Shown piece by piece: positions 1 through 6,603 of a stretch of 19,658 nt of DNA. The position numbers were made by a program, and so were the translations under genes. The stretch comes from Clostridia bacterium (lineage in GTDB: Bacteria > Bacillota_A > Clostridia > Oscillospirales > CAG-272): positions 1 through 19,658 of the forward strand of contig JAFTKI010000002.1 of assembly GCA_017453335.1 (NCBI GenBank). The letters run 5' to 3'. Below the pieces are notes generated by a model that made no database searches, was not told the DNA's origin, and worked only from the letters and a program-made list of their open reading frames with translations. Every line of letters starts with the position of its first letter. The first letter of the stretch is position 1.

Positions 1-255
1 TCCCGGGATGGGATCGGTGGTCACGCTCGGATCCTTCCCCGGGATCAAGCCCGATTGCAGAATCAGCACAAGGCTCAACACCAACACGAGCAGACTTGCC
101 GCCACGGACGAAGCACTGATGATCCACGCGCGGCGCTTCTTTTGTCGCGCCATAAGGGCTGTCCAGAGAGCGAAGCGCTTTTTACTGTTTCGCTCGATGA
201 TCTCGTCGTCAATGCCCGAAAAGGCATCAATCATTCGATCCTGTTGCTTTTTCAT
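1..255 (-). CDS. Anti-sigma-like single-pass membrane protein, partial (3' end outside window)
   Basis: The first 85 codons are present and the reading frame runs off the left edge. The start ATG overlaps the stop of the sigma factor gene (ATGA), and AAGGAGGGG (264-272, minus strand) lies 8 nt before it. The protein starts MKKQQDRMIDAFSGIDDEII, has a basic stretch RQKKRRAW (about residues 37-44), then one hydrophobic segment at about residues 44-66, followed by a Pro/Asp-rich external start. A short soluble N-terminus with a 'IDDEII' motif, one membrane helix and an extracytoplasmic C-terminus is the usual layout of the anti-sigma partner encoded beside clostridial ECF sigma factors. The N-terminus would hold the sigma factor at the membrane; the missing external part would sense the signal. 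The role is inferred from position and layout, not from a recognised domain. Confidence 0.75.
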   Translation of the reverse strand, partial: MKKQQDRMIDAFSGIDDEIIERNSKKRFALWTALMARQKKRRAWIISASSVAASLLVLVLSLVLILQSGLIPGKDPSVTTDPIPG

Positions 256-851
256 TGCCCGATCCCCTCCTTATTCAGCATTTCCCGCAGATCCGTTCGC
301 ATTTTCGCAAGGCATCGGAAGACCGTCGGCTCGCTGATCTGCAGCAGCTTCGCGATGTGCTTGACCGAATCGCTGTAATAATAACGGCACACAAAAATGA
401 ATTCCTCACGCTCGTCCAGCCCACCGATGAAACGGTTGAGCACCGAAGTCAGTGCGCAAACCGCCGCCTCGTCGGGAGTGAGCGGATCGGTAGTCAGCGT
501 ATCCTCCAGCTCCTCGATCGGGATCACCATTCCCGTGGGGATCCGCTTTTCCGCCGTGTTTCTCCGATAGCGGTTGATCGCGATGTTCCGCATGATCCGC
601 GCGAGGAACACGTTGAATACCGACGGACGCTCGGGTGGGATCTTGTTCCATGTACCGAGATAGGTGTCGTTAAGGCATTCCTCGGAATCCTGACGGTCGT
701 GCACAATATTGTAAGCGATGGTAAACAGGTATTTCCCGTACTTGCGGTCGGTCTGCGCGATCGCATGCTCGTTTCGCTTCCAATACAGCTCGATAATTTC
801 CTCATCGGACAGGCATTTTGTGTTTTCTTGGTTGACGTTATTGCTCGCCAT
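252..851 (-). CDS. ECF-type RNA polymerase sigma factor
   Basis: A 199-residue protein with the two-domain layout of group IV (ECF) sigma-70 factors. Region 2 is seen around residues 30-100 (KYLFTIAYNIVHDRQDSEE followed by NDTYLGTWNKI and MRNIAINRYRR), which binds core polymerase and the -10 element. Region 4 lies in the last 60 residues (LDEREEFIFVCRYYYSDSV, then IAKLLQISEPTVFRCLAKMR), a helix-turn-helix for the -35 element. The usual ECF length is 160-200 residues. The start ATG at 851 is set by AGGAG 7 nt upstream. The gene overlaps the downstream anti-sigma-like gene by 4 nt, so the two are translationally coupled. It has a near-consensus housekeeping promoter (see 952-980), so expression is probably constitutive and activity is controlled by the partner protein. 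The regulon is unknown. Confidence 0.9.
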   Translation of the reverse strand: MASNNVNQENTKCLSDEEIIELYWKRNEHAIAQTDRKYGKYLFTIAYNIVHDRQDSEECLNDTYLGTWNKIPPERPSVFNVFLARIMRNIAINRYRRNTAEKRIPTGMVIPIEELEDTLTTDPLTPDEAAVCALTSVLNRFIGGLDEREEFIFVCRYYYSDSVKHIAKLLQISEPTVFRCLAKMRTDLREMLNKEGIGQ

Positions 852-951
852 GTCTTTCTCCTTTCGCGAGAGCCTACACTCTCTATTGCTAAAAGTAGGA
901 TTTTTTTCAAAAACCTATCATTTTTTGCAAAAAAAACAGGAAATTATTTTT

Positions 952-980
952 ATTATAACAAAGTTTCGAAAAAAAGTCAA
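952..980 (-). promoter_or_regulatory. Sigma-A type promoter of the ECF sigma operon
   Basis: On the minus strand TTGACT (975-980) and TATAAT (952-957) are separated by exactly 17 bp. Transcription would start near 945, giving a leader of about 95 nt before the ATG at 851. The leader is AT-rich and I see no strong hairpin in it. Confidence 0.8.
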
Positions 981-1002
981 ATGCTTTCGAAAAGACAAGA
1001 AG

Positions 1003-1040
1003 GGCTGCCGCATTCAGATACAGCACTGAATGCGACAGCC
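1003..1040 (-). terminator. Intrinsic terminator downstream of fucI
   Basis: A 15-position inverted repeat (1003-1017 with 1026-1040, one mismatch, 8-nt loop) starts 16 nt after the fucI stop. On the minus strand it is followed by a T-rich but interrupted tract (CTTCTTGTCTTTTC). On the plus strand AAAAA follows. It separates fucI from the sigma promoter. Confidence 0.7.
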
Positions 1041-1055
1041 AAAAAGATCGGTCTT

Positions 1056-2852
1056 TTATTTTTTGAACAGCGGGCCGTATGCCGCGCAAGCGCGGTAGTC
1101 GGCGCCCTCCTTGTCCATACCGAACGCGTTCCAAGCTGCGGGGCGGAAGATCTTTTCCTCCTCGACGTTATGCATAGAAACGGGGATACGGAGCATGGAG
1201 CAGAGCGTGATCACGTCGGCACCGACGTGTCCGTAGGAGATCGCGCCGTGGTTTGCGCCCCAGTTGTTCATCACGTCGTATGCGCTCTTGAAGGGGCTTC
1301 CCTCTTTTCCGTCACAGCGCGGTGCGAACCACGTGCAGGGCCAGGTGTAGTCGGTTCTCTTCCAAAGCGCGTCGGTCACCTCGTCGGGCAGGCTTACCGA
1401 CCAGCCCTCCGCGATCTGCACCACGGGGCCCAGTCCCTTGACAAGATTGAGACGGATCATGGTCATGGGCATCTGCGCAGTCGTTACGAAGCGGGAGGAG
1501 TATCCGCCACCGCGGAAGTAGCCGAGATCCGCATAGTTCCAGGTGGAATTTGCAAGGATTGCCTTCTGATCCTCCTCGGTTACCTCGTACCAGGGCTTCA
1601 TCACGCCGTTCCCGTCCGCGTCCTTCGCGGCACCGTTGGCGTCCAAGCAGCACGCGCCCGAGTTGATCAGGTGGATAAATCCGTCCGCGTCCTTCGCTTT
1701 TCCCTCAATATCATAGCCCGTTACGCGCTTGACCGCGTCGCCGCTCCAATAGGTACGGACGTCGGCAAACATCTGCGCGCGGTTGGTGAGCAGCTTCATA
1801 AACAGCATTCCCATGCCGTTGAGCACGTCGTTCTCGGTTGCGAGGATATAAGGCTCACGCGCGCCGTTCCAGTCGAAGGAGGTGTTGAGCAGAGATTCGG
1901 GGAAATCGCAGTTGGGATAGAAGTCCGTCCACTGGCGCTGTCCCTGAAAGCCTGCGGCGATGGCGTTGTGCCCCACCATCTCTTCCTCAAATCCTGCGGG
2001 AAGGTCTTGGTTGCCGTTCATCAGATCCTTGATGATGACCATCATCTTGACCACGAACTCCCAATCCGCGTCCTTTTCTTCACGCGTGCGCTGCAATGCC
2101 TCGGGGTTCTTATCAAATCCCTCGATACAGTTCTTTTTCGTCCACGCGAGCGCCTTTTCGTATTCTTCCTTGTTGTAAACGCCCTCGGTCATGCGGCGGA
2201 TGATCTCCACCTCGTCGACCGATTCCACGCGCATACCAAAATAATCCTCGATAAAGTCGGTATCGATGATCGAGCCGCCGATACCCATGCAGATCGAGCC
2301 GATCTGCAGATAGGATTTGCCACGCATCGTAGCCACCGCAACGGCAGCACGTCCAAAGCGCAAGAGCTTTTCGCGCACGTCACAGGGGATCTCGGTATCG
2401 TCGCAATCCTGCACGTCGTGTCCGTAAATTCCGAACGCGGGAAGTCCCTTTTGCGCGTGCGTTGCCAGAACAGATGCCAGATACACCGCTCCCGGACGCT
2501 CGGTGCCGTTAAAGCCCCAAACTGCCTTGATGGTAGAGGGATCCATGTCCATGGTCTCCGCGCCGTAGCACCAGCAGGGGGTCACGGTCAGGGTGATATC
2601 CACTCCCTCGCGGCGGAATTTGTCGGCGCATGCCGCTGCCTCTCCGACGCGTCCGATGGTGGTGTCGGCGATAACAACCTTGACGGGAGTGCCGTCGGAA
2701 TAACGCAAATTTTCGGTGAAGAGCTTTGCGGCGCTTTTCGCCATGTTCATGGTCTGCTCCTCGAGCGACTCACGAACCTTCAGAACACCGCGTCTGCCGT
2801 CGATGGTCGGGCGGATTCCGATTACGGGATAAGAACCAATCAATCTTGACAT
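1056..2852 (-). CDS. fucI: L-fucose isomerase (L-fucose/D-arabinose ketol isomerase)
   Basis: A 598-residue protein that aligns along its whole length, from memory, with E. coli FucI (591 residues). Shared blocks include [95 protein letters not shown] and [10 protein letters not shown]. The manganese/catalytic residues known for the family correspond here to E340 (in ATEND), D364 (in ADVRTYW) and H535 (in NWGANHG). It converts L-fucose to L-fuculose in the cytoplasm; many homologues also accept D-arabinose. The start is set by AAAGGAG 8 nt upstream. It is a single-gene transcript with its own promoter and terminator. No fuculokinase or fuculose-phosphate aldolase gene lies in the window, so the rest of the pathway must be elsewhere. 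Confidence 0.97.
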   Translation of the reverse strand: MSRLIGSYPVIGIRPTIDGRRGVLKVRESLEEQTMNMAKSAAKLFTENLRYSDGTPVKVVIADTTIGRVGEAAACADKFRREGVDITLTVTPCWCYGAETMDMDPSTIKAVWGFNGTERPGAVYLASVLATHAQKGLPAFGIYGHDVQDCDDTEIPCDVREKLLRFGRAAVAVATMRGKSYLQIGSICMGIGGSIIDTDFIEDYFGMRVESVDEVEIIRRMTEGVYNKEEYEKALAWTKKNCIEGFDKNPEALQRTREEKDADWEFVVKMMVIIKDLMNGNQDLPAGFEEEMVGHNAIAAGFQGQRQWTDFYPNCDFPESLLNTSFDWNGAREPYILATENDVLNGMGMLFMKLLTNRAQMFADVRTYWSGDAVKRVTGYDIEGKAKDADGFIHLINSGACCLDANGAAKDADGNGVMKPWYEVTEEDQKAILANSTWNYADLGYFRGGGYSSRFVTTAQMPMTMIRLNLVKGLGPVVQIAEGWSVSLPDEVTDALWKRTDYTWPCTWFAPRCDGKEGSPFKSAYDVMNNWGANHGAISYGHVGADVITLCSMLRIPVSMHNVEEEKIFRPAAWNAFGMDKEGADYRACAAYGPLFKK

Positions 2853-2897
2853 GATGTATCTCCTTTTCTATGTATTCAAATGCGCTTGGATAGGCCC

Positions 2898-2926
2898 ATT
2901 ATAACACTTGCTCCGAAAAAAGTCCA
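2898..2926 (-). promoter_or_regulatory. Promoter of fucI
   Basis: Minus strand TGGACT (2921-2926), 17 bp, TATAAT (2898-2903). The start would be near 2891, with a leader of about 40 nt. It diverges from the plus-strand promoter at 2989-3017; the 62 bp between the two -35 boxes are AT-rich and hold a near-palindrome TTTTTAAGTAAAAA (2931-2944). A shared regulator site is possible but unproven. Confidence 0.65.
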
Positions 2927-2988
2927 TGCATTTTTAAGTAAAAACATGTGCTTTTAGAAATTTTATCGCATCTTTTTCAAAAAAACTC

Positions 2989-3017
2989 TTGACAAAGCAT
3001 ATTTTGCATGCTATAAT
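2989..3017 (+). promoter_or_regulatory. Consensus sigma-A promoter of an orphan plus-strand transcript
   Basis: TTGACA (2989-2994), 17 bp, TATAAT (3012-3017): a perfect match to the housekeeping consensus. The start would be at about 3024. No protein gene follows on this strand; the next plus-strand signal is the terminator at 3173-3208. Confidence 0.8.
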
Positions 3018-3023
3018 AGCATC

Positions 3024-3041
3024 AGTTAGCCGCTGCTAACT
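3024..3041. promoter_or_regulatory. Perfect 7-bp palindrome at the transcription start (possible operator or 5' stem-loop)
   Basis: AGTTAGC (3024-3030), CGCT, GCTAACT (3035-3041). It sits 6 bp past the -10 box, where a bound repressor would block the start. The GTTAGC/GCTAAC half-sites recall metal-dependent DtxR-type operators, but the spacing differs from the classic site and this is a guess. As RNA it is a 7-bp stem with a 4-nt loop at the 5' end. Its GTTAGCCGC can alternatively pair with GCGG (3050-3053) plus CTAAC (3057-3061), so two folds compete. Confidence 0.5.
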
Positions 3042-3172
3042 CAAAAAAAGCGGTGACTAACAGCCAAAGATTCGGCACACATCGACCGCAAGCGATGTCT
3101 GCCACACGAAGGGCCCGTGACCGACGCAACCTCCTGTGCGCACGGTGTAGGACACACGTACCCTTCCCGCAA

Positions 3173-3208
3173 AACGGGCGAAGCGCAACCGCGCTTCGCC
3201 CGTTCTTT
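3173..3208. terminator. Bidirectional intrinsic terminator
   Basis: A perfect 14-bp stem (3173-3186 with 3191-3204), loop AACC. T-rich tracts lie on both sides: TTCTTT on the plus strand and TTTTG on the minus strand. It ends the plus-strand RNA above and, 9 nt past its stop codon, the minus-strand Gfo/Idh operon. Confidence 0.85.
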
Positions 3209-3216
3209 ACGTATTT

Positions 3217-4266
3217 TCAGAAGGTCAGCTCCCGCTTTTCTGCGGCAGACTGATAAATTGCGTCCAGAAGCTTTGCGCTTTCAAGGATGTTACTGATATG
3301 GCTCTTGTTCCGTCTGCCCTCCAGGCATGCGTTCAGGAAATCCGCATCCTCGAGTGCGTACATATCGGGAATTTCGTAGTCGGGACGGTCGGATGACAGG
3401 TCGTTGTCAAAGAAGGTAAAGTGACCGCAATAATCCAGTCTCACACCACCCTTGTCGCCGAGGAAATCAATGAACATATCACGCGCGCCAATGTTCTGCG
3501 CCCACGCACCGTTGAAGGAGATGGATGCCTTATCGGTTCTGACAAAGCCCGTTACAAAATCCTCTACGTCGTTGATGCCGTCGGGTTGCATGGTATCCTC
3601 TGCCCACATCCCCTTGTATTTATACGACTTGATGTCCTTAGCCATCTCGCTATAGGTATTCGCCGAAACGCTTTTGATCTGTGCGCCGCCCAGGATATAC
3701 AGGATCAGGTCAAGGAAATGCACGCCCCAGTCGATCAGAACGCCGCCGCCCGATTCCTTCTTATTGGTAAACGCGCCACCAAGCCCCGGAATGGAACGAT
3801 GGCAACGGAAGGAGCAGTATACGTGATAGAGATTGCCCAGCTTCCCCTCTGCATTCATCCGTGCGATACGGCAGACCGACTCGTGAAAGCGGTTGCACAC
3901 GCCGATGTTGAGGATCTTTCCCTGCTTTTCCGCCTCGTCCGCCATCTCCTTGGAGAGCGCGTAATTGACGGTGATGGGCTTCTCGCAGAAGACGTGCTTG
4001 CCCGCGCGAAGTGCGTCCATGGTAACCGTGTAGTGCGCGTAGTTGGGAGTCAGCACGAACACTGCCAGAACCTCGGGGTCTGCAAGTGCGACCTTGTAGT
4101 CGGTGATGGCATACTCTGCGCCGTACTCTGCCTTCGCCTTCTCTGCCTTTTCCGCAATCAGATCGCACACGTATTTGATTTTTACGTCCTCCATCGCAGA
4201 CAGCGGCTTCAGGTGCGCACCGTTCGCGATGCGTCCGCATCCAATGATTGCAACAACCTTTTTCAT
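3217..4266 (-). CDS. Gfo/Idh/MocA-family NAD(P)-dependent sugar oxidoreductase
   Basis: A 349-residue protein. The N-terminal Rossmann fold opens with VVAIIGCGRIANGAHL (GxGxxA dinucleotide motif), followed by the family signature EKP at residues 95-97 with the likely catalytic K96 (CEKPITVNYALS). The C-terminal alpha/beta domain carries DWGVHFLDL (D179, H183), the usual substrate-side Asp/His pair. The length is typical (330-400). I chose the ATG at 4266 rather than the TTG two codons earlier, because GGAG lies 8 nt before it and it starts 2 nt after the upstream stop. It forms an operon with the TIM-barrel isomerase at 4269-5123; such pairs commonly oxidise and rearrange sugars, inositols or amino sugars. 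The substrate cannot be read from sequence. A link to fucose is possible because fucI is next door, but fucI has its own transcript. Confidence 0.92.
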   Translation of the reverse strand: MKKVVAIIGCGRIANGAHLKPLSAMEDVKIKYVCDLIAEKAEKAKAEYGAEYAITDYKVALADPEVLAVFVLTPNYAHYTVTMDALRAGKHVFCEKPITVNYALSKEMADEAEKQGKILNIGVCNRFHESVCRIARMNAEGKLGNLYHVYCSFRCHRSIPGLGGAFTNKKESGGGVLIDWGVHFLDLILYILGGAQIKSVSANTYSEMAKDIKSYKYKGMWAEDTMQPDGINDVEDFVTGFVRTDKASISFNGAWAQNIGARDMFIDFLGDKGGVRLDYCGHFTFFDNDLSSDRPDYEIPDMYALEDADFLNACLEGRRNKSHISNILESAKLLDAIYQSAAEKRELTF

Positions 4267-4268
4267 GC

Positions 4269-5123
4269 TCAATTCTCCTTCATGATCTTTCTCAGATAAT
4301 CCGCCGCGATCGAAATATCCTTCGCGGGGGTCTCGCCCGCCTCACGCTCGATGGTCAAAAAGCCGCGATAGCCAATCTCCTCCAACGCCTTCAGATATGC
4401 GGCAAAATCCACGCTTCCCTCGCCCAGCGCCACCTCACGGAACGCGTCGATCCGCTCCATATCCTCGGGCATGGGAATGACGCTGTAGATATATTCGGGA
4501 TTGGTACGCCGCAGCATAACGCCGTCCTTCGCATGGGTATGTACGATGTACTTTTTCAGTCGGTGCACTGCCTTGACGGGATCGTCGCCCGTTACCATCA
4601 CGAGGTTGGCGGGATCCAGATTAACGCCCACGCCGCAGGAGCCGAGCGAATCCAGAAAATCCCCCAGCACCGCCGAGGTCTCAGGCCCCGTTTCCACCGC
4701 GAAATGCGCGTTCATGCTGTCCGCATACTCGGCAAGAGAGGCGCAAGCCTCCTGCATGATCTGATAGCGCTCGTGGTTTTTGTCCTCGGGCACGACACCG
4801 ATGTGTGTGGTAACGATATCGGTTTCCATCTCCAGCGCCAGATCCACCACTCTTTTGGAGCGCTCGACGTAGATCTTGTTGGATTCTGCGCTCATGAAGC
4901 CGTGACCGAAGTCCCCGCAGATCGCGGAAAAGCGCACGCCGTTATCCTTGGCAAAGCGCAACAGCTCCCGACGGCGCTCGGGGGTGAACGCCTCGGGCGC
5001 AAACTCGCCGCGCGTTGCATACATCTGGATACCGTCAAGCCCCAAAGCGCTTGCCTCCTTGATTGCCTCGTGGATCTCCTTGCGAAAGGATTCTACCACG
5101 ACACCGATCGGAAAATGAAACAT
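4269..5123 (-). CDS. Sugar phosphate isomerase/epimerase, xylose-isomerase-like TIM barrel
   Basis: A 284-residue protein of the AP-endonuclease-2/xylose-isomerase-like family (IolE/IolI/hydroxypyruvate isomerase type). The pattern of metal ligands can be followed: E144 in AVETGPE, D170 in NLDPANL, H197 in VHTHAKD and E259 in TIERE, the E-D-H-E set at the C-terminal barrel face that holds a divalent metal for aldose-ketose or epimer conversion. The start is ATG at 5123 with AAGGAGG 8 nt upstream. It is the first gene of a two-gene operon with the Gfo/Idh dehydrogenase (2-nt gap). Soluble, cytoplasmic. The substrate is not identifiable; the family is too broad. Confidence 0.9.
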   Translation of the reverse strand: MFHFPIGVVVESFRKEIHEAIKEASALGLDGIQMYATRGEFAPEAFTPERRRELLRFAKDNGVRFSAICGDFGHGFMSAESNKIYVERSKRVVDLALEMETDIVTTHIGVVPEDKNHERYQIMQEACASLAEYADSMNAHFAVETGPETSAVLGDFLDSLGSCGVGVNLDPANLVMVTGDDPVKAVHRLKKYIVHTHAKDGVMLRRTNPEYIYSVIPMPEDMERIDAFREVALGEGSVDFAAYLKALEEIGYRGFLTIEREAGETPAKDISIAADYLRKIMKEN

Positions 5124-5165
5124 ACCTTTGCCTCCTTACATCTATCAAGTATTGTAGACGCTTTC

Positions 5166-5195
5166 ATTATAACACAGGCATTTGAATTTTGTCTA
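5166..5195 (-). promoter_or_regulatory. Promoter of the isomerase-dehydrogenase operon
   Basis: Minus strand TAGACA (5190-5195), 18 bp, TATAAT (5166-5171). The start would be near 5159, with a 35-nt leader. The -35 box falls inside the first of two TTTTGTCTAT copies (see the repeat at 5184-5236). Confidence 0.6.
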
Positions 5196-5236
5196 TATTT
5201 TTTTTGATTTTGTCTATCGTTTTTTGATTTTTTCTT
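5184..5236. repeat. Degenerate short tandem repeat over the operon promoter
   Basis: Units begin at 5184, 5206 and 5226 (GAATTTTGTCTAT..., GATTTTGTCTAT..., GATTTTTTC...). TTTTGTCTAT occurs at 5187-5196 and 5208-5217, 21 bp apart, about two helix turns. This spacing suits a dimeric activator or repressor upstream of the operon, but T-rich slippage is an equally simple origin. Confidence 0.45.
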
Positions 5237-5314
5237 GGCGATCCGCGAAACGAACACTTCTTTCGTGCGCCGCAAAAAACGACAAAAGGCGTGCACCTTT
5301 TCCATGCGCCGCCA

Positions 5315-5320
5315 TATAAT
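5315..5320 (+). promoter_or_regulatory. Possible -10 element for the small Cys-rich peptide gene
   Basis: TATAAT at 5315-5320, with no good TTGACA at 17 bp. Read as CATATAATG with CACC 15 bp upstream, it also resembles a mother-cell sigma-K layout (AC, about 16 bp, CATA). The assignment is weak. A hairpin with 7-bp core GCAAGAC/GTCTTGC (about 5331-5354) lies between it and the ribosome binding site. Confidence 0.35.
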
Positions 5321-5379
5321 GATAACAGAAGGACGCAAGACGGCGTCTTGCATCCTTATTTCTGCAAGGAGGAACCACT

Positions 5380-5469
5380 ATGAACAACTGTCTGTGCAAT
5401 CTGTTTGACAACAACTATCTCTGGCTGATCATCATTGCGATCGTTCTCTTGTCCTGCTGCTGCCACTAA
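5380..5469 (+). CDS. Small Cys-rich single-pass membrane peptide (29 residues)
   Basis: ATG at 5380 follows a strong AAGGAGG with 6-7 nt spacing, and the frame ends in TAA at 5467-5469. The peptide begins MNNCLCNLFDNNYLW, has a hydrophobic helix LIIIAIVLLS and ends CCCH. Five cysteines in 29 residues flank one short membrane segment. Tiny proteins with this make-up (acidic/Asn head, Ile/Leu helix, Cys tail) recur in clostridial genomes and resemble in size the YjcZ-type sporulation peptides of bacilli; that comparison is from layout only. The gene stands alone between a leader hairpin and a GC-rich hairpin. It is too short for most gene callers. The function is unknown; spore-coat or membrane metal/thiol chemistry are guesses. 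Confidence 0.75.
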   Translation: MNNCLCNLFDNNYLWLIIIAIVLLSCCCH

Positions 5470-5490
5470 ACCCTTTCTTCCTCGAAACGG

Positions 5491-5521
5491 GGGGCGTTGC
5501 GCGATCTTCGCGCAACGCCCC
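5491..5521. terminator. GC-rich hairpin between convergent genes, probable terminator
   Basis: A perfect 13-bp stem (5491-5503 with 5509-5521), loop ATCTT. It lies 21 nt after the small peptide gene and 37 nt beyond the stop of the convergent AbrB gene. No clear T tract follows on either strand, so termination may be inefficient or may need a factor. Confidence 0.55.
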
Positions 5522-5558
5522 TCGGGTCATATTGGGTTTTGTTCGTGCATATCTTGGA

Positions 5559-5804
5559 TCAGAGTTGGGTTTTGATCTGCTCTAAGCACACCGAGCAGAC
5601 ACGTTTATTATTGAAGAAAACGATGCCGTCGGCATTGCTGCAGAAGATACAAGAGGGCTGATACTTTTGCAGGATGATCCGCCCCTCGTCGGTAAAGATC
5701 TCGAGCGCGTCGCGCACGTTGATATCCATATTCTGACGGATCTCGGCAGGAAGTACGATTCTGCCCAGCTCGTCTACCTTTCTGACCATTCCGGTTGATT
5801 TCAT
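5559..5804 (-). CDS. AbrB/SpoVT-family transition-state regulator with C-terminal zinc knuckle
   Basis: An 81-residue protein. Residues 1-47 are the AbrB swapped-hairpin DNA-binding domain (MKSTGMVRKVDELGRIVLP, then ALEIFTDEGRIILQKY), the type that dimerises and binds AT-rich promoters. Residues 48-81 add C52-x2-C55 and C70-x2-C73, a likely zinc knuckle common in the short AbrB proteins of Clostridia. I place the start at 5804, where AAAGGAG precedes by 8 nt. An upstream in-frame start would add 19 residues that belong to no known domain. Homologues control the transition to stationary phase and sporulation. It is divergent from spmA, fitting a sporulation setting, though control of spmAB by this protein is only inferred. 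Confidence 0.92.
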   Translation of the reverse strand: MKSTGMVRKVDELGRIVLPAEIRQNMDINVRDALEIFTDEGRIILQKYQPSCIFCSNADGIVFFNNKRVCSVCLEQIKTQL

Positions 5805-5876
5805 AGCTTTTTCTCCTTTTTTCTGTTCTTTTCGCATTTTCAAGATAAAATATGCAGTCATTTACGATCGAATAAT

Positions 5877-5905
5877 ATTATATACTATCTTTTTTTGTAT
5901 GTCAA
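5877..5905 (-). promoter_or_regulatory. Consensus promoter of the abrB-like gene
   Basis: Minus strand TTGACA (5900-5905), 17 bp, TATAAT (5877-5882): perfect housekeeping consensus. Leader of about 65 nt. The surrounding 5860-5960 is very AT-rich, the kind of DNA that AbrB proteins bind, so autoregulation is plausible. I see no matching promoter for spmA on the plus strand, as expected if it uses a sporulation sigma factor. Confidence 0.8.
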
Positions 5906-5982
5906 TAGGCAAAAATGGAAATTTTTTACTCTTTTCAAAAAACTTTTCGACAAAAACCAACAAAAAAAGCGGAGGTTTGGGG

Positions 5983-6603
5983 ATGTTAGGCAAAATTTTT
6001 GGCATTTTTTGTATTCTTGCACTGGTCTTTGGCGCATGCTCGGGCAATCTCGGTGCTGTGGCGAACGCCATCCCCGACGGTGCGGCGAATGCGGTTCAGG
6101 TTCTTTTGTCACTCTGCGGCATGATGTGCCTGTGGTGCGGACTGATGGAGGTGCTGCGAGAAGCGGGTGTGATCCGCCGTCTCTCCCGCCGTCTTGCACC
6201 ACTCCTTCGCCCTTTCTTTCCACAAGCCTTCGCAACGGGCGAGGGCGCGGAGGAGATCAGTGCCTGCATCAGCGCCAATCTACTCGGCATCGGTAATGCG
6301 GCAACGCCTCTGGCATTGGAGGCAATGGAAAAAATGCAACGGCACAATCCGCATCCCTCTCGCGCCAGCGGCGAGCAGATCACGCTGACGGTACTGAACA
6401 CGGCGTCGGTCACGTTGATCCCCGCCAACCTGCTGGCACTCCGACGCGCGGCAGGCTCGGAGAATCCGTTTGCCATCATGGTTCCCGTTTGGGTGACCTC
6501 CGTGCTTTGCGCTGCGCTGGCGCTGTTGCTTACAACACTCCCCCGCATGCGCGACAAAAACGCCGAAAAACGCGCAACGGGTGCAAAAAAACGCCATGGC
6601 TGA
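5983..6603 (+). CDS. spmA: Spore maturation protein A
   Basis: A 206-residue membrane protein of the nucleoside-recognition/gate fold family. SpmA-like features: N-terminal hydrophobic helix (MLGKIFGIFCILALVFGACSG), LSLCGMMCLWCGLMEVL, the conserved loop SANLLGIGNAATPLALEAME, then LNTASVTLIPANLLALR and a final helix with a basic tail. In B. subtilis SpmA and SpmB are needed for dehydration of the spore core. I use the ATG at 5983 because GGAGG lies 8 nt before it; an earlier in-frame ATG at 5899 lacks a ribosome site. It overlaps spmB by 8 nt and is co-transcribed with it. The gene shows that the organism or its recent ancestors form spores. Confidence 0.93.
   Translation: MLGKIFGIFCILALVFGACSGNLGAVANAIPDGAANAVQVLLSLCGMMCLWCGLMEVLREAGVIRRLSRRLAPLLRPFFPQAFATGEGAEEISACISANLLGIGNAATPLALEAMEKMQRHNPHPSRASGEQITLTVLNTASVTLIPANLLALRRAAGSENPFAIMVPVWVTSVLCAALALLLTTLPRMRDKNAEKRATGAKKRHG

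Larger units (their letters stand above)
3024..3208 (+). ncRNA. Candidate structured small RNA, about 185 nt
   Basis: A complete transcription unit without a convincing ORF: consensus promoter, start near 3024, and a 14-bp terminator ending in TTCTTT at 3208. Internal structure: the 5' palindrome (3024-3041); a 10-bp hairpin with one C-C mismatch, GGCA plus ACATCG (3074-3084) with CGATGT plus TGCC (3093-3103), loop ACCGCAAG; a short stem CACG/CGTG (3105-3108, 3116-3119). The only ATG frame (from 3095) has no ribosome binding site and runs through the terminator. GGCCCGTGA and GCAACC recall pieces of the SAM-I core, but the rest of that consensus is missing and no gene follows in the same direction. 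I do not recognise the family. A trans-acting RNA or an iron- or metal-regulated RNA are the simplest ideas. Confidence 0.5.

Noticed and set aside
255..2849. Plus-strand open frame of 864 codons across the sigma factor and fucI genes
   Set aside because: It is antisense to two genes recognised by homology and has no ribosome site. Codon bias of the real genes keeps the opposite frame open.
3104..3165. SAM-I riboswitch
   Set aside because: Short matches (GGCCCGTGA, GCAACC) are present, but the 5' half of the core, the P2a/kink-turn sequence and a downstream methionine gene are missing.
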